Notes: generated by a model not told the origin, from the letters alone. Shown: positions 1-9,393, counted from the first letter of the stretch. The stretch is DNA of 64,000 bases from Anaerolineae bacterium (GCA_023382535.1 JAHDWA010000020.1:62001-126000), one strand, 5' to 3'. Numbers and translations are program-made.

Positions 1-2
1 TG

Positions 3-1451
3 GTCACGGACGACCTGGAACGGATGTTTTGGTCAAAACTACGCCCGCACGGCGATTTTATCGGTACGGGCTGCCTGACTTGCGAATGGGTGGACCATCC
101 CGGCCAGCGCCATAAATTGCTGCGTGAGCCGGTGGGCGGGATCAACCCCTACCGGGTTCGCTTTAATCTCAAGCAGCCGCTGCGCTTTCATACCACCGTC
201 GGCAACTATATAGATGAAGTAGAGCATTACCGCCGCTTCCGCGAACGCCCCGACACAAAACCTGCGCCGGACGGGCTAAAAATAGTGCTGCTGGGCGAGC
301 TGGCCTACAACCCGGAACGGGTGCTGGCCCTGGAAGAACGGGGACACCGCCTGTATGGCTTGTGGATGCCCGATCCCTATTGGTACAACACGGTCGGGCC
401 GCTGCCGTTTGGTCACGTGCAAGATTTGCCTCGCCGGGGTTGGCGTGAGGCTCTCAGAAAACTCCAGCCTGATGTGATCTATGGCCTGCTTAACTGGCAG
501 GCGGTGCCGTTTGCTCACCAGGTCATGACTGAAAATCCGGGCGTGCCGTTTGTCTGGCATTTTAAGGAAGGGCCGTTTATTTGCCTGGAAAAAGGCACCT
601 GGCCGCAACTGGTCGAGCTTTACAGCCACGCCGAGGGCCGGATTTACTCCAGCCTGGAGATGCGGGACTGGTTTGAAACCATCGTGCCCGGCCTGGCCGA
701 TCCTGATCGCTCGCTGGTGCTGGACGGCGACCTGCCCAAGCGTGACTGGTTCATGGCAGAGCGTTCGCCTCGCTTATCGCAGGGGAACGGCGAGTTTCAC
801 ACCGTGGTGCCGGGCCGGCCCATCGGCCTGCATCCCCATACCGTCGCCGAACTGGCCGAACAGGGCATCCACCTTCACTTTTACGGCGATTTCACCCACG
901 GCCAGTGGCTCACCTGGATTGAAAAGGCGCGCGGCCTGGCCCCGAACCATTTGCACTTGCACCGCCAGGTTGACCAGGAGAATTGGGTGAGAGAGTTTTC
1001 GCAGTACGACGCCGGCTGGCTGCACTTTTTTGAGAGCGAGAATCAGGGAGAACTGCACCGGGCCAACTGGGATGACTTGAACTACCCGGCCCGCCTGGCG
1101 ACGTTGGCGGTTGCCGGGCTGCCGGTATTGCAGCGGGACAACTCGGAGGCGATTGTAGCGACCCAAAGCCTGGTCCGCCAGCTCGACCTGGGCCTGTTCT
1201 TTACCACGATGGCCGAACTGCGGGAACAGTTGGCCGATGAAGCCCGGATGGCTCACCTGCGAGACAATGTCTGGCGGCAGCGGGAGCAGTTCACCTTTGA
1301 TTACCACGCCGACCGTTTAATTAATTTTTTCCGTCAGGTCGCTAACCGGCGACCCAAGAAGGAGAAGGCCGCTAAAGTTCCCCTGGCCTGGCCGCATGAA
1401 GCGCCGGCCAAAACGGCAGCGGTCTTCCAAAAATCAAGGACATTTCCATAA
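3..1451 (+). CDS. Glycosyltransferase-like protein, 5'-truncated by the window edge
   Basis: The frame is open from the first bases of the window. The ATG at 24 lacks a good ribosome-binding site, so the true start probably lies upstream. About the first 85 visible residues look like the tail of a separate domain. From there a Rossmann-type glycosyltransferase begins (strand KIVLLGE, then NPERVLALEERGH) and ends with a GT-B-like C-terminal half (HFYGDF, then a stretch on a modest-sized donor site around AGLPVLQRDN). It probably transfers a sugar during cell-surface polysaccharide assembly; donor and acceptor are not visible. Its stop overlaps the start of the next glycosyltransferase by one base, so the two are translationally coupled. 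The family call is by overall pattern; the exact CAZy family is unsure. Confidence 0.7.
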   Translation, partial: VTDDLERMFWSKLRPHGDFIGTGCLTCEWVDHPGQRHKLLREPVGGINPYRVRFNLKQPLRFHTTVGNYIDEVEHYRRFRERPDTKPAPDGLKIVLLGELAYNPERVLALEERGHRLYGLWMPDPYWYNTVGPLPFGHVQDLPRRGWREALRKLQPDVIYGLLNWQAVPFAHQVMTENPGVPFVWHFKEGPFICLEKGTWPQLVELYSHAEGRIYSSLEMRDWFETIVPGLADPDRSLVLDGDLPKRDWFMAERSPRLSQGNGEFHTVVPGRPIGLHPHTVAELAEQGIHLHFYGDFTHGQWLTWIEKARGLAPNHLHLHRQVDQENWVREFSQYDAGWLHFFESENQGELHRANWDDLNYPARLATLAVAGLPVLQRDNSEAIVATQSLVRQLDLGLFFTTMAELREQLADEARMAHLRDNVWRQREQFTFDYHADRLINFFRQVANRRPKKEKAAKVPLAWPHEAPAKTAAVFQKSRTFP

Positions 1452-2683
1452 TGATTAAAAAGTATAACAAAGTTAATTCAACTTTTAGACCGGCCGTTCT
1501 CTGCCTGTCTCACCTGGCCTGGGACTTTGTGTGGCAGCGGCCGCAGCATCTTTTGTCACGCCTGGCCCGGCACTATCCGGTCCTGTATGTCAACGAGCCG
1601 GAACTAGCGCCCGCCGCTGGCAGACCTACCCTCAAACGTGTAGCCGATACGTCCGGCGTGAAGGCCTGGCAGCCATTTTTCCCCGACCGCCAAGACATTT
1701 TAGAGAACTGGCGCAGCGTGTATGTGAGCCTGGTTCAAGAATTGCTGCTAAACCAGGGCTGGCTGCGCCGCAGCCGGACCGGGTTAGCGACGGCGCGGCC
1801 GCTCATCCTCTGGTTTTACAGCCCAACTCCCTATTACTTCTTGGATTACTTTCCGGCCGATCTCGTGGTTTACGATGTAATGGATGAACTGGCCAACTTC
1901 AAAAATGCCGCCGCCGACTTACCCGGCCGGGAGGCTAAGCTGCTGGCCCGGGCCGACCTGGTTTTTACGGGCGGGCGGAGCCTCTACCAGGCCCGCCAGG
2001 GACGGCATCCCCACCTCCATCTATTTACCAGCGGGGTCGAGCCGGAACACTTTGCCCAGGCTTTGTCGCCTTCCACCGAAGTCGCCGCCGAGATTGCCGC
2101 CTTACCCCGGCCCGTCCTGGGCTACTACGGCGTCATTGACGAGCGGATAGACCTGGATCTGCTCAACACCCTGGCCGCCGGGCATCCCACCTGGTCGGTG
2201 GTTATGGTCGGGCCGGTGGCCAAGATTGAGCCGAAGGATTTACCGCGCCGGCCTAACCTCTATTATCCGGGCCAGCAGCCGTATGCCCGTTTGCCCAATT
2301 TCCTCAAAGGTTTTGACGTCTGCCTCATGCCATTTCAGATCAACGCCGCCACCCGTTATATCAGCCCGACCAAAACGTTGGAGTACATGGCCGCCCACAA
2401 GCCGATTATCAGCACACCTGTGCCCGATGTGATGGCTAACTGGGCAAATGTCGTGTCCATCGCGGCCAATCCAGCCGAGTTTGCGGCGGCAGTTGAGGCG
2501 GCTCTGGCCGAAACCGCCGCCCAGCGCATGGCCCGCATCGCTGGCGAAGAAGCTCACCTGGCCCGCAGCAGTTGGGATGCTATCGCTGCGGAGATGCGGA
2601 CCCTGATCCAGGCTGGACTGGCCAGGCGGCGGCCGCGGTCTCACTTCAGGCATGGCTTGGCCCCGTTAAGCCCGCAGGTTTAG
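1451..2683 (+). CDS. Glycosyltransferase (GT1/GT4-like)
   Basis: A 410-residue GT-B fold glycosyltransferase. The N-terminus carries the pattern LSHLAWDFVWQRPQHLLSRL followed by YVNEP, typical of a bacterial family of 'glycosyltransferase family 1' proteins found in polysaccharide clusters. The C-terminal half has LGYYGVIDERID and the donor-site pattern SPTKTLEYMAAHKPIISTP, where the Pro-Thr-Lys and Glu are the usual nucleotide-sugar contacts. There is no signal peptide or membrane segment, so it probably acts on the cytoplasmic face. The ATG overlaps the stop of the preceding glycosyltransferase (TAATG), which suggests a common glycan product. The sugar transferred cannot be told from sequence. 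Confidence 0.85.
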   Translation: MIKKYNKVNSTFRPAVLCLSHLAWDFVWQRPQHLLSRLARHYPVLYVNEPELAPAAGRPTLKRVADTSGVKAWQPFFPDRQDILENWRSVYVSLVQELLLNQGWLRRSRTGLATARPLILWFYSPTPYYFLDYFPADLVVYDVMDELANFKNAAADLPGREAKLLARADLVFTGGRSLYQARQGRHPHLHLFTSGVEPEHFAQALSPSTEVAAEIAALPRPVLGYYGVIDERIDLDLLNTLAAGHPTWSVVMVGPVAKIEPKDLPRRPNLYYPGQQPYARLPNFLKGFDVCLMPFQINAATRYISPTKTLEYMAAHKPIISTPVPDVMANWANVVSIAANPAEFAAAVEAALAETAAQRMARIAGEEAHLARSSWDAIAAEMRTLIQAGLARRRPRSHFRHGLAPLSPQV

Positions 2684-2696
2684 GGGAGATGATTTG

Positions 2697-3509
2697 ATGA
2701 CGACACACGACGACGATTTTGAACAAGCCGCCGCTGACGTGGCCCGCGAGGGCAAGCCGGAGTTTGAGCCGGAGCAGGCCCGCATTTTTGCCCTTAGTCT
2801 CGATGCCCTGAATGGGGCCGGAGTTCCCTATATGGTCGGTGGGGCTTTTGCCAAGCATGCCTACACCGGCATCTGGCGGGATACCAAGGACCTCGATCTT
2901 TTTCTCAAGCCTGATGATCTGAAACGGGCCTTGGACGTGCTGGCCGCGGCCGGCTTTGAGACCGAGGTAGAGTTTCCGCACTGGCTGGCCAAGGCCTGGC
3001 ATAGGCCCTATGTGGTTGATCTGATCTTCGGCACCGGTCACGGCCAGTTACAGATTGACGATGCCTGGTTTAGCCACAGCCAGCCGGTCGAAGTGGCTGG
3101 GGTTCAGACCCGCCTGATTCCGCCGGAGGAGCTGTTGGTTTCCAAGGCTTACGTGGCCGAGCGCTATCGTTTCGACGGGGCGGATATCATTCATCTGATT
3201 CTGCGCCTGGAAGGCAAGTTGGATTGGCAGCGTATTCTGGCCTTGCTGGGCAGCAATCGCAACCTGCTGCTGTGGTACCTGATCCTCTTTCAATTTGTCT
3301 ACCCTGGCCGGACGGATTGTTTGCCCCAGGAATTGATGGAGCAGCTTTTTGACAAGATGCGCCGGCGCTGGCCCAAGCCGCAGCAGCCCCATGCCTTCCG
3401 GGGCACGCTGCTCGATCCCTTCTCTTTTGTGGTGGATACCGAAGATTGGGGCTTTGAAGACCGGCGCGATCTGGCGCCCCTGGTTGATGAGGAGGGAGAA
3501 CCGCTATGA
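2697..3509 (+). CDS. Nucleotidyltransferase (MNT/Pol-beta-like fold)
   Basis: About 270 residues. The pattern YMVGGAFAKHAYTGIWRDTKDLDLF holds the GG motif and DxD metal pair of the Pol-beta nucleotidyltransferase superfamily, near residues 45-70. The remainder resembles the helical part of aminoglycoside-type or tRNA-type nucleotidyltransferases. The ATG is preferred over the TTG one codon upstream because the GGGGAG ribosome-binding site is eight bases before it. The stop overlaps the ATG of the metallophosphoesterase (ATGA). The pair sits inside a glycosyltransferase region, so it may modify a glycan precursor or simply be a conserved two-gene unit. The substrate is unknown. Confidence 0.75.
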   Translation: MTTHDDDFEQAAADVAREGKPEFEPEQARIFALSLDALNGAGVPYMVGGAFAKHAYTGIWRDTKDLDLFLKPDDLKRALDVLAAAGFETEVEFPHWLAKAWHRPYVVDLIFGTGHGQLQIDDAWFSHSQPVEVAGVQTRLIPPEELLVSKAYVAERYRFDGADIIHLILRLEGKLDWQRILALLGSNRNLLLWYLILFQFVYPGRTDCLPQELMEQLFDKMRRRWPKPQQPHAFRGTLLDPFSFVVDTEDWGFEDRRDLAPLVDEEGEPL

Positions 3510-4210
3510 GGATTGCGGCTATCGCCGACCTGCACTGCCGGGCCAATTCGGCGGGGACGATCCGGCCGCTTTTGGAAGACGTGGAACACGAGGCCGATTT
3601 GCTCATTCTGGCCGGCGACCTGACCGATACCGGGCTGCCGGACGAGATTAAAATTTTGGAGGAAGAACTGCAGGGCTTGTCGCTGCCCATTGTGGCCGTC
3701 CTGGGCAATCACGATCACGAAAGCGACCAGGCCAGTGCGCTGACCGAGATGCTGTGCAACAACGAGATCATCGTTCTCGATGGGACGGTCGTTGAGATCG
3801 AGGGCGTTGGCTTTGTCGGGACCAAAGGTTTTTGCGGCGGCTTTGATAATTTAGCCATTCAGCCGTTTGGCGAGCGCGCCCTGAAAAAGTTTATCGAGAC
3901 CAGCTTTGACGAGGCGGTCCGCCTGGAAAATGCGCTGGCTAAGCTGTCTTGCCCGCATAAGGTGGCGGTCTTACATTACGCCCCGGTCAAAGAGACGCTG
4001 CTCGGCGAGCCGCCGGAACTGCATCCTTTTCTTGGATCATCGCGCCTGGCCAATGCCCTGGACCGTCAGGGCGTTGACCTGATTGTGCACGGCCATGCTC
4101 ATCATGGTGCGCCCCAGGGACAAACTCCGGGCGGCATCCCCGTTTACAATGTCTGCCGCTTTGTGCAAAGCCGTGTTGGGCCGCGGGCGTACCGGATCGT
4201 GGAGGTGTAA
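3506..4210 (+). CDS. Calcineurin-like metallophosphoesterase
   Basis: A 234-residue metallophosphoesterase. All family motifs are visible in order: ADLHC (Asp8, His10), AGDLTD, GNHDHE and, near the C-terminus, HGHAHHG. These residues form the dinuclear metal site. No signal peptide is present, so it is cytoplasmic. The length matches the small bacterial YkuE/Rv0805-like branch, although cyclic-nucleotide, phosphoprotein and nucleotide-sugar substrates are all possible. It is translationally coupled to the nucleotidyltransferase upstream, which suggests opposing or sequential steps on one phosphorylated substrate. Confidence 0.85.
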   Translation: MRIAAIADLHCRANSAGTIRPLLEDVEHEADLLILAGDLTDTGLPDEIKILEEELQGLSLPIVAVLGNHDHESDQASALTEMLCNNEIIVLDGTVVEIEGVGFVGTKGFCGGFDNLAIQPFGERALKKFIETSFDEAVRLENALAKLSCPHKVAVLHYAPVKETLLGEPPELHPFLGSSRLANALDRQGVDLIVHGHAHHGAPQGQTPGGIPVYNVCRFVQSRVGPRAYRIVEV

Positions 4211-4240
4211 GGATTTGTAAAAAATTAACTTTAAATTTCG

Positions 4241-4268
4241 GGAGTGAAAAGGTATACTTTTTCACTCC
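4241..4268. terminator. Hairpin after the metallophosphoesterase gene
   Basis: Arms GGAGTGAAAA and TTTTCACTCC flank a seven-base loop (about 4241-4250 and 4259-4268). It lies between convergent genes and probably ends transcription. The T-run lies inside the stem rather than after it, so intrinsic termination is plausible but not certain. Confidence 0.45.
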
Positions 4269-4303
4269 TCTCTGCGCGTCCTCAGCTTTTGTAAAGCAGG
4301 GGC

Positions 4304-4347
4304 GTAACAGCTCAGGCTAAAAGTGCCAGTCACCTGAGGAGTTTTAC
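4304..4347. repeat. Short dispersed palindromic repeat (copy 1)
   Basis: The ends GTAACAGCTCAGG and CCTGAGGAGTTTTAC form an imperfect inverted repeat around the core AAGTGCCAGTCA. The same ends and core recur near 41286-41328, 44882-44952 and 61115-61215. This copy includes the last codons and stop of the convergent methyltransferase gene. Confidence 0.6.
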
Positions 4348-5016
4348 TGCGCGGGCGGTAATGAGGAGCTGGTAATCGGGATCAAGGGTATCAAGTTCGT
4401 CCGGTGTCAGCTCATGGGCCGACAGGCCGTGCAAAAAGCTGATGGCAGCTAAAACGTTGCCGTGCGCCTCAACCGTCACTTGTTCCGGGCCAAACACATC
4501 GCCGAACAGGCGGCGGATGGCCGCGCTGGTAAAACGCCAGTAGTCGCCCCAGCGATCCATGTCGTAGCGGCAAACCTGGCTGAGCGCGGGAAATGTGCCC
4601 AACAACACGCCGCCCGGTTTCAAGATCCGGTGCAGGGTCCGTACCGCCGCCTGGACATCATAGATGAAGTGTAAGGTTTGGGTGAAGATGATACAATCAA
4701 AAATTGCCGATGGGACATGATCGGCAGAGGTTAAATCGGCCACCAGGGTGGCGTTAGGATTATCGGGGGTCAGGCTGAGAATATCGGATTGCGTCACTCG
4801 CGTTCCGCCGAAGCGCCGGGTATACTCATTATCACCAATCTCCATGACCCGCCCGGAGATATCGGCGCTGTGCCGGGCCAGAAAACGTTCGATGTAGTAG
4901 CGATCAACCGGCTGGCCGCGTTCAAAGCCAAAGGACCGGGTGATGGGCGTAACCCGGCGCAGATTACCAAATTCCACCGGGCCGCCGGGTAAATGGGTTT
5001 CGTTTAACAGGGACAA
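4330..5016 (-). CDS. Class I SAM-dependent methyltransferase
   Basis: A 228-residue methyltransferase if translation starts at the TTG at 5016. This start is chosen because AAAGGAG lies just upstream at normal spacing; a longer ATG frame reaches 5100 but has no such site. Motif I is degenerate (VMEIGDNEYT). Motif II-like DIL and the post-motif HRILKPGGVLLGTFP are clear, as in type-11 methyltransferases of sugar and polyketide pathways. The N-terminal pattern LPGGPVEFGNLRRVTPI is familiar from methyltransferases beside glycosyltransferases, so it probably methylates a glycan or glycolipid intermediate. Its last residues (KLLR) and stop are encoded by a dispersed repeat, so the original C-terminus may have been replaced. 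Confidence 0.8.
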   Translation of the reverse strand: MSLLNETHLPGGPVEFGNLRRVTPITRSFGFERGQPVDRYYIERFLARHSADISGRVMEIGDNEYTRRFGGTRVTQSDILSLTPDNPNATLVADLTSADHVPSAIFDCIIFTQTLHFIYDVQAAVRTLHRILKPGGVLLGTFPALSQVCRYDMDRWGDYWRFTSAAIRRLFGDVFGPEQVTVEAHGNVLAAISFLHGLSAHELTPDELDTLDPDYQLLITARAVKLLR

Positions 5017-5189
5017 CGTTTGTTTGCTCCTTTTAAAATTGATACGGCTGCTTAAACCAGCAGCCAGCGATAATATAGTTACGGCGCTAACCACTGTCAA
5101 TTTTTCTCCCTGGGGAGAATTTTTGGTGTGGCAGCGCCTTAAATTTTAACCGAATATCTTTCGGTACGTCCAATGAGGAGGACTGACTC

Positions 5190-6365
5190 ATGTTAGCTAA
5201 AAATAATGGTAGTGCTAAGAAAGACACCCTGCACGTGCTGGAAGTCCTTGGCAATGCCATTGTCGGGGGGATGGAAATCTACGTGCGCAACCTCATCCGT
5301 TTGCTGCCCTCCGACCTCTTTCGGATTACCTGTCTGTGCCCCTACGAGACCGAGTATACGGCGTCGTTGCGCCAACTGGGCTGTAATGTCTTTGTGACTT
5401 CCATGCAAGAAGACCCCCCCTGGCGCTCTATTCAGACCGCCGTAGAGGTTATCCGCAACCAGCAGATTGACCTGGTCCACGCCCACCTGCCCAAAGCGCA
5501 TGTCCTGGCCGGGTTAGCCGGCTGCCTGACCCGCACCCCGGTGGTGGTCACCGTGCATGGCATGAGCATGACCACCCAAGAATTGGGGATCAGCCGGACA
5601 ACCGGCACCAACTTACTGGTTGTCTGCCAGGAGGCTTATATCCAGGCATTGACGATGGGCGTACCCCCTGATCGAGTGACGCTGATACCCAACGGCGTGG
5701 ACCTGGATACTTTTGTCCCGGATCGCAGCGGTCACGCGCTGCGTGAAGCGATCGGTATACCCCTTAATGCGCCCCTGGTCGGCTTTGTTGGCCGCCTGGC
5801 TCACGAGAAAGGACCCGATCAATTTATCCGGGCTGCAGAATATGTCCATCAAAAACGCCCCGACGTGCATTTTGTTTTAGTCGGGGAAGGCCCGCTGCGG
5901 CAAGAGCTGACCAGCATGATTCAGACCATGGGCCTGACGGAGCGCGTGCATTTGGCCGGTTTGTGGCCCGAACCCTGGCAGGTTTACCCGGCGCTGGATA
6001 TTGTGGCCCAGACATCGCGCGTCGAGGGCATGCCTTTTTCTCTGCTTGAAGCGATGGCTTGCGGCCGGCCCACGGTGGCGATTGCCGTTGGCGGCGTGGT
6101 CGAGTTAGTGGAGGTTGGCACAACCGGGCAGCTAGTTGGTCCGGGCGACTGGGAGGGGGTTGGCAGCGCGCTGCTAGAGCTGCTGGCCGATCCCGTCCGC
6201 CTCGAGGCCATGGGCCGGGCGGCCCGCAAGCGGGTGGAGGAACGATTTGACCTGAGGACCGGCGTGCAGATGATTGGTGATCTCTTCTACCGGCTGGCCG
6301 ATTCCCGTTTGAAATACCCGGTGCCGTGGCCTTCAACCTGGCCGGTGGTGCAGGGAGCGCGCTGA
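5190..6365 (+). CDS. Glycosyltransferase family 4
   Basis: A 391-residue GT-B retaining glycosyltransferase. The N-terminal domain has GGMEIYVRNLIRLLP and VHAHLPKAH; the donor-binding domain has FVGRLAHEKGPDQFI, VLVGEGPLRQEL and the EX7E-type motif in SRVEGMPFSLLEAMACGRPTV (two Glu about seven residues apart). These are hallmarks of GT4. A strong ribosome-binding site (GAGGAGGAC) precedes the ATG. It is probably cytoplasmic and adds a hexose to a lipid-linked or polymer acceptor. It begins a plus-strand run with the permease and the GT9 gene downstream. Confidence 0.9.
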   Translation: MLAKNNGSAKKDTLHVLEVLGNAIVGGMEIYVRNLIRLLPSDLFRITCLCPYETEYTASLRQLGCNVFVTSMQEDPPWRSIQTAVEVIRNQQIDLVHAHLPKAHVLAGLAGCLTRTPVVVTVHGMSMTTQELGISRTTGTNLLVVCQEAYIQALTMGVPPDRVTLIPNGVDLDTFVPDRSGHALREAIGIPLNAPLVGFVGRLAHEKGPDQFIRAAEYVHQKRPDVHFVLVGEGPLRQELTSMIQTMGLTERVHLAGLWPEPWQVYPALDIVAQTSRVEGMPFSLLEAMACGRPTVAIAVGGVVELVEVGTTGQLVGPGDWEGVGSALLELLADPVRLEAMGRAARKRVEERFDLRTGVQMIGDLFYRLADSRLKYPVPWPSTWPVVQGAR

Positions 6366-6404
6366 GGCTCTTGCTTTCAATCATGTCAACAAGGAATCTA
6401 TAGT

Positions 6405-8216
6405 TTGCCTCTAAACCTCAACGTACCCCAACTGAGTTTCTTTATCATCTTAATCATTGCTCTGGCCTTGCTGACCAGCGAGCGGCTGCGCAACGATTTG
6501 GTGGCGCTGCTCATCATCCTGGCTCTGTCGCTAACCGGGCTGCTGACCCCTGAAGAGGCCCTGTCCGGTTTCGGCAGCGAGCCGGCCGTTATTGTAGCGG
6601 CGATCTTTGTGCTCAGTGGGGCGCTCCATCAAACGGGCCTGTCGGAAACGATAGGAGCCTGGATTGGCCGCCTGGCCGGAAGCGGTTACAACCAGGCTCT
6701 GGCGGTCATCATGCCTGCGGTGGCGCTGCTGTCGGCCTTTACTCACCACTTAACCACCACAGCGATCATGCTGCCGGTGACGCTCAATCTTTCCCGCGAG
6801 CGGAATATTCCCGCTTCCAGATTGCTGATGCCCCTCTCCTTTGCCGCCTCGCTCGGAACAACCATCACGATTATTGGGGCGCCGGCTTTCCTCATTGCCA
6901 GCGAAACCCTGCGCCAGGCTGACCGGCCGGGGTTAAGCATTTTTTCGATTGCCCCGATTGGGCTGAGTCTCTCCCTGGCGGGGACGCTGTTTATGCTGCT
7001 GCTGGGCCGCTTTTTGCTGCCTGAGCGAGAGGGCGGCGACGATCAAGCCAATCGCTTCCGGCTGGACGCCTACTTTACTGAGTTGACCGTTCTGCCAGAC
7101 TCGCCCTTATTGGATAAAACTGTGCCGGAGGTTGAAGCTAATGATCGTTACCCGTTTAAGGTAGTTGGCTGGCTGCGCAATCGCCGCTCCATGCCCCGCC
7201 CCTTTAAAGAGCAGCGACTGCGCGAGAACGATGTCCTGCTGATCCGGGCCACACCTGAGGCCATGGTCGCAATTCGGCAAGAGCCTGGCGTTGAACTGCA
7301 CCCTATCCAGCAGTATGGCGTTCCTCAAGCTGATACCACCGACAGCCAGATGGAAGATATTGCCGATCTGTTGGTCCAGGCGGTTGTTGCCCCGGGTTCA
7401 GACCTGACCGGCCGGACCATCGCTGAGGTTGATTTCCGGGAGCGTTTCGGAGTTATTGTTGTCGGCCTGTGGCGAAAACGGGGTTGGCTGCAACAGGAGC
7501 TGGCCCGGACCCGCCTGCGTCCCGGAGATGTGCTGGTGCTTCAGGGTGACGAGGAAGCGCTGAATCATGTCGCCAAAGACAGAGCTTTCTTAATGATGGT
7601 CCCGTTTCAAGGGGAAACCCGCCTGCGCCGGAAAGCGCCTTTGGCGGGAGGCATTATGCTGGCAACAGTCATTGCTGCGGCTTTCAACTTCATGACAATT
7701 GAGATGGCCGCCCTGTTCGGTGCAGTGGCCATGATTTTGACCGGCTGTATCACGCCCCGGCAGGCCTATCGGGCGATTGATGCCCGCATTTACATTTTTA
7801 TCGCCGGTGCTGTTCCCCTGGGACTGGCCATGCAGAAGAGCGGCGCTTCCGAGCTTTTAGCCGGTTGGCTCCAGGGGGCGGTGGGAGAGTGGTCGCAAAC
7901 GGTCATCTTACTGGTCATCTTTGCGCTTGTTTCTATTCTGACCCAGTTTATGTCTGATGCCGCTACCACGGCTGTTTTTGCCCCGGTGGCCGCCCTGTTG
8001 GCCCAGACTTTGGGCCACGCGCCTGAACCTTACGTGGTCACGGTCGCTATGGCCGCCGTGGCCTCGTTCCTGACGCCAATTGGCCATCACGGCAACCTGT
8101 TAGTGTACGGCCCGGGCCGCTATCGCTTTATGGATTTTGTCCTGGTCGGCACGCCGCTGACGATTCTGGTGGCGCTTATTGTCGTCTTCATGGCGCCCTG
8201 GCTGTGGCCGAATTGA
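6405..8216 (+). CDS. SLC13-type permease with two TrkA-C (RCK-C) domains
   Basis: A 603-residue inner-membrane transporter starting at TTG, nine bases after AAGGA. About six hydrophobic segments span residues 1-200. Two soluble TrkA-C-like regions follow (about 210-290 and 320-390, each with ELTVLPDSPLLDKTV- or GSDLTGRTIAEV-type openings). Hydrophobic segments resume to the end. This order is typical of the SLC13/DASS and ArsB/CitMHS-like carriers of anions or dicarboxylates. The hairpin motifs with conserved Ser/Thr (TTTAIMLPV and SDAATTAVFAPVA) fit the ion-transport superfamily. Substrate is unknown; sulfate or dicarboxylate are common in the family. The RCK-C domains suggest regulation by a bound ligand. 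Confidence 0.85.
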   Translation: MPLNLNVPQLSFFIILIIALALLTSERLRNDLVALLIILALSLTGLLTPEEALSGFGSEPAVIVAAIFVLSGALHQTGLSETIGAWIGRLAGSGYNQALAVIMPAVALLSAFTHHLTTTAIMLPVTLNLSRERNIPASRLLMPLSFAASLGTTITIIGAPAFLIASETLRQADRPGLSIFSIAPIGLSLSLAGTLFMLLLGRFLLPEREGGDDQANRFRLDAYFTELTVLPDSPLLDKTVPEVEANDRYPFKVVGWLRNRRSMPRPFKEQRLRENDVLLIRATPEAMVAIRQEPGVELHPIQQYGVPQADTTDSQMEDIADLLVQAVVAPGSDLTGRTIAEVDFRERFGVIVVGLWRKRGWLQQELARTRLRPGDVLVLQGDEEALNHVAKDRAFLMMVPFQGETRLRRKAPLAGGIMLATVIAAAFNFMTIEMAALFGAVAMILTGCITPRQAYRAIDARIYIFIAGAVPLGLAMQKSGASELLAGWLQGAVGEWSQTVILLVIFALVSILTQFMSDAATTAVFAPVAALLAQTLGHAPEPYVVTVAMAAVASFLTPIGHHGNLLVYGPGRYRFMDFVLVGTPLTILVALIVVFMAPWLWPN

Positions 8217-8230
8217 GAGAGGTGTCATCA

Positions 8231-9301
8231 ATGAAACTCAAGTATATTCGCAAAATAGCCGTGCTCCGGGTCAATGCCCTGGGCGATTTTATCTTTATCC
8301 TACCCGCTATGGAAGCGCTGCGAGCGGCTTATCCCGAAGCCGAAATTGTGCTGCTGGGCCGTGACTGGCATGCCGAGTTCCTGGCCGGCCGGCCCGGCCC
8401 GATTGACCGGGCCATTGTCGTTCCCCCCAGCCGGGGCTTGAGCCGCGAGGAGGATTATGAAGAAGATCCGGCTGAACTGGACCGTTTTTTTGCAGCAATG
8501 GCTGTCGAACGATTCGACCTGGCCTTTCAACTCCACGGGGGGGGGCGCTACTCCAACCCTTTCATTCGCCGCTTGGGAGCCAGAATGACGGCGGGCCTGG
8601 CTACTCCCGATGTCGCGCCGCTCGACCGGATGGTCCCTTACATTTACTTCCAGCCGGAGATACTGCGCTACCTGGAAGTGGTCGGCCTGGTTGGGGCGAC
8701 CACGACTCAGTTGGAACCCCGCTTATGCGTGACCGCCCAGGATTTGGAGGAAGCCTGCCGCGTTGTTCCTGAGCTAGACCACCGGCCCGTAGTAGCTCTC
8801 CATCCCGGCGCCAGCGCGCTGCGGCGGCGCTGGCCGGTTGAAAGCTTTGCCGCGGTAGGGCAGGCGCTGCGCGCCGCCGGGGCGCAGGTGGTTGTGACCG
8901 GCGTGGAGTGGGAGAGAGACATTGTTGAGGGCGTGATCGAGGCGATGCATGGCGAAGTCCAAAACCTGTGCGGGCAGCTCTCGCTCGGCGGCCTGGCCGG
9001 GCTGCTTTCCCGCTGCCGGGTGGTCGTCTCCAATGACTCCGGCCCGCTCCACCTGGCCGCCGCGGTCGGTGCAGCAACGGTGGGCATCTACTGGTGCGGC
9101 AACCTGATCAATTCCGGCCCGATGACCCGCACCCGCCACCGCCCCCTGGTCTCCTGGCGGCTCAACTGCCCGCTGTGCGGCCGCAACTGTATGGACGACA
9201 ACTGCGACCATACCCCTTCCTTCGTCGCCGATATTTCGGTGGAAGAAGTGACCACGGCAGCACTAGACCTACTGGCCCTGCCGGTCTCACCACGGCATTG
9301 A
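8231..9301 (+). CDS. Glycosyltransferase family 9 (heptosyltransferase-like)
   Basis: A 356-residue protein when started at the ATG at 8231, shortly after GAGAGAGGTG; a GTG at 8204 would overlap the permease gene. The N-terminus IAVLRVNALGDFIFILP is the diagnostic GT9 opening, and the C-terminal half has VALHPGASALRRRWP and SNDSGPLHLAAAVGA, which bind the ADP-sugar. GT9 enzymes normally add heptose to LPS core. In Chloroflexota, where LPS is usually absent, members are thought to act on other surface glycans. A Cys-rich tail (CPLCGRNCMDDNC) is also present, as in several GT9 proteins. Confidence 0.88.
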   Translation: MKLKYIRKIAVLRVNALGDFIFILPAMEALRAAYPEAEIVLLGRDWHAEFLAGRPGPIDRAIVVPPSRGLSREEDYEEDPAELDRFFAAMAVERFDLAFQLHGGGRYSNPFIRRLGARMTAGLATPDVAPLDRMVPYIYFQPEILRYLEVVGLVGATTTQLEPRLCVTAQDLEEACRVVPELDHRPVVALHPGASALRRRWPVESFAAVGQALRAAGAQVVVTGVEWERDIVEGVIEAMHGEVQNLCGQLSLGGLAGLLSRCRVVVSNDSGPLHLAAAVGAATVGIYWCGNLINSGPMTRTRHRPLVSWRLNCPLCGRNCMDDNCDHTPSFVADISVEEVTTAALDLLALPVSPRH

Positions 9302-9393
9302 GGCAAGCTGCGATCTGCCTGCTCGCACTATTTTTATATGTCCGTAAACTACTGCTAAAACAAATCCCCCACAAAAGCTGGTAAAAATGGGAC

